Assembly (NCBI GenBank): GCA_029222685.1 | Contig: JARHVB010000085.1 | Span: 1-64,000, forward strand | Length of the DNA: 64,000 nucleotides | DNA from: Terripilifer ovatus | GTDB taxonomy: Bacteria > Pseudomonadota > Alphaproteobacteria > Rhizobiales > Beijerinckiaceae | Direction of reading: 5' to 3' | In this document: in pieces, positions 62,438 through 64,000 of the stretch | How the letters are laid out: every line of letters starts with the position of its first letter | Numbering within the stretch: position 1 is the stretch's first letter | Made by a program: the position numbers and the translations under genes | Notes under the pieces: model-generated | What the model was told of the DNA's origin: nothing | The model's input: only the letters and a program-made list of their open reading frames with translations | Database searches by the model: none

Positions 62438-63451
62438 CTATCTTAGCGGCGGCGCGTAGAGGATGCCACCGTTCGACCAGAGCTGGTTCAACCCGCGCGG
62501 CACGCCGAGGCGTGAGCGAGAGCCTATATTGCGTTCGAACATCTCACCGTAATGACCGACGGCGCGCACGGCGCGCACGGCCCAGTCATTGTCGAGCCTG
62601 AGCAGGGCGCCGAAGCCGCCCTCCGCGCCGGTGAAACGGCGCACGTCGGGCTTGGTCGATTTCATCGCCTCGTCGAGCGTGTCGGTGCCGATGCCGAGGT
62701 CCTCGGCATTGATCAGGGCGAAAACCGTCCATTTCACCAGGTTGAACCAGGCGGTGTCGTCGCCGCGCACGGCAGGGCCGAGCGGCTCCTTCGACACCAC
62801 ATCGGGCAGGATCACGGCCGCGTCGGGCTTGGCGAGATTGAGCTTTTCGCCATAGAGCGCCGACTGGTCGGCGGTGAACACGTCGCAGCGGCCGGCTTCC
62901 AGCGCCTTGATCGCTTCCGCCGGCGAGGCCACCGCCACCTCGCGATAGGTCATCGAATTGGCCTTGAAGAAATCCGCCAGGTTGAGCCGCGTCGTGGTGC
63001 CTTCCTGGACGCAGATGGACGTGTCGTTGAGTTCGAGCGCCGAGGTCACCTGCGGCTTGCGCAGCACCAGAAAGCCCTGGCCGTCGTAATAGGTTGTGCC
63101 GGCAAACAGCAGGCCCTGGCCGGCTTCGCGCTCGAAGGTCCAGCTCGAATTGCGCGAGAGGACATCGATGCTCTTGTTCTTCAGGGCGTCGAAACGGTCC
63201 GTCGCCGACAGCGGCGTGAAAGTGACCTTGTTCGGATCGTTGAAGATGGCGGCGGCAAGCGCGCGGCAGAAATCGACATCGAAGCCGTTCCATTTGCCGT
63301 CGCTTGCGCGCTCGGAGAAACCGCCGAGCCCATTGCTGACGCCGCACGAGAGCGTGCCGCGCTGCTTGACCTCGTCGAGCGTGCCGGCCAGCGCCGGCAG
63401 CGCCGTGGTCAGGACGAAACCCGCAAGCGCTATTCGGGTAAAACTCAACAT
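62438..63451 (-). CDS. Amino-acid ABC transporter substrate-binding protein (AapJ-like)
   Basis: A 337-residue periplasmic binding protein of the general L-amino-acid (AapJ/BztA) type. The start MLSFTRIALAGFVLTT gives a signal ending at ALAGT; the mature LSCGVSNGLGGFSERASDG opening and GFDVDFCRALAAAIF match this group. Longer readings enter the next gene. No aapQMP permease/ATPase genes are in the window. It begins 32 bases after the L,D-transpeptidase stop and may be co-transcribed with it. Confidence 0.92.
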   Translation of the reverse strand: MLSFTRIALAGFVLTTALPALAGTLDEVKQRGTLSCGVSNGLGGFSERASDGKWNGFDVDFCRALAAAIFNDPNKVTFTPLSATDRFDALKNKSIDVLSRNSSWTFEREAGQGLLFAGTTYYDGQGFLVLRKPQVTSALELNDTSICVQEGTTTRLNLADFFKANSMTYREVAVASPAEAIKALEAGRCDVFTADQSALYGEKLNLAKPDAAVILPDVVSKEPLGPAVRGDDTAWFNLVKWTVFALINAEDLGIGTDTLDEAMKSTKPDVRRFTGAEGGFGALLRLDNDWAVRAVRAVGHYGEMFERNIGSRSRLGVPRGLNQLWSNGGILYAPPLR

Positions 63452-63483
63452 GATCGCTCCCGCGATTGGGCCTTTGGGCCAGA

Positions 63484-64000
63484 TCAAAGCTGCGCCGAGT
63501 GACGAATGACGACTTTGGCGCCCATTGCGGCGCGCGAATAAAGGTCGATGACATCGCCGTTGGCGAGACGGAAACAGCCCGATGAAATCGACTGTCCGAT
63601 CGTCTCCGGCTGGTTGGTGCCATGAATGCGGTAGACGGTGGAGCCCAGATACATGGCCCGCGCGCCCATCGGATTGCCCGGTCCGCCGGCCATGAAGCGC
63701 GGCAGATAGGGCTGGCGCGCGATCATCTCGGGTGGCGGCGTCCAGTCCGGCCATTCCGCCTTGCGGGTGATCTTGACGAGCCCCGACCAGGTGAAGCCTT
63801 CGCGGCCGACGCCGATGCCGTAGCGCAGCGCCCGGTTGTTGGGCATGACGAGATAGAGGAACTTCTCGGAGGTATGGATCACCAGCGTGCCCGGCGGCTC
63901 GTTGGAGCGGAAGAACACAAGCTGGCGCGCGAACGGCCCGCTCTTGATGGTGGCTTCCTCGGTCGAGATGCGGCCGGGCTCGTCACCGATATCCATCGTC
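63484..64000 (-). CDS. L,D-transpeptidase (YkuD family), 5' end beyond window
   Basis: At least 170 residues of an L,D-transpeptidase that crosslinks peptidoglycan or anchors lipoproteins. The catalytic HGT (His125) and SSGCFRL (Cys141, Arg143) are complete, as is the IGVGREGFTWSG block. Family members begin with a signal peptide, which is missing from the visible part, and the frame is open to the window edge, so the true start almost certainly lies further upstream outside the window. Confidence 0.92.
   Translation of the reverse strand, partial: TMDIGDEPGRISTEEATIKSGPFARQLVFFRSNEPPGTLVIHTSEKFLYLVMPNNRALRYGIGVGREGFTWSGLVKITRKAEWPDWTPPPEMIARQPYLPRFMAGGPGNPMGARAMYLGSTVYRIHGTNQPETIGQSISSGCFRLANGDVIDLYSRAAMGAKVVIRHSAQL

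Overview
The window is GC-rich DNA, densely packed with genes, and looks like the chromosome of an alphaproteobacterium of the order Hyphomicrobiales (Bradyrhizobium / Xanthobacteraceae type). This is inferred from the fused-looking urea-transport and urease operon, the many periplasmic binding proteins of the Bug and iron-type families, the repertoire of carboxylate and aromatic catabolism genes, and several families of interspersed palindromic repeats of rhizobial type. No rRNA, tRNA, CRISPR array, integrase or transposase was recognised.

Positions 1-24.6 kb are a catabolic region. It holds a UbiD decarboxylase with a binding-protein-like partner, a first hydantoinase/oxoprolinase pair (HyuA/HyuB) with a hydroxyisobutyrate-dehydrogenase-like enzyme, two near-identical Asp/Glu-racemase-superfamily enzymes on either side of a Bug protein, a cysteine-dioxygenase-like cupin divergent from a Rieske oxygenase, an RraA-type aldolase, a second HyuA/HyuB pair translationally coupled to a CocE/NonD hydrolase, a BKACE-type cleavage enzyme, a D-2-hydroxyacid dehydrogenase, an SDR, a TauD/TfdA dioxygenase and an iron-type binding protein. 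Several of these enzymes lack textbook catalytic residues.

Positions 24.8-36.7 kb are one long minus-strand nitrogen operon: urtABCDE (urea ABC importer), then ureD, ureA, ureB, ureC, a small monooxygenase-domain protein, ureE with a roughly 40-histidine tail, ureF, ureG and a small tautomerase. A textbook sigma-54 -24/-12 promoter and an IHF-type site lie just upstream of urtA.

Positions 36.8-47.4 kb hold malate synthase G, a RidA protein, a TctA/TctB pair without a TctC, a MarR regulator divergent from a p-hydroxycinnamoyl-CoA hydratase/lyase-like gene with a palindromic operator between them, two more iron-type binding proteins, a small cytochrome c and an isochorismatase-family hydrolase. 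Positions 47.5-64 kb are more housekeeping-like: a Tat-exported Bug protein, an ABC-2 exporter, an M20 amidohydrolase, a globin, an ABC exporter half-transporter, an ABC-F ATPase, a Fic protein, SlyX, a cupin, a small foreign-looking island (orphan DNA methyltransferase plus HTH-like protein), a DUF3597 protein, an amino-acid binding protein and an L,D-transpeptidase cut by the window end.

Intergenic DNA carries at least three multi-copy repeat families: family A (5 copies, paired REP-like hairpins), family B (4 full copies plus a half copy) and family C (2 copies, each starting directly at the TAG stop codon of the gene before it). The most unusual observations are the family C placement, the methyltransferase island flanked by a cupin gene and a 3' remnant of a second cupin copy, the Fic promoter with three identical boxes, and the run of enzymes with replaced catalytic residues.
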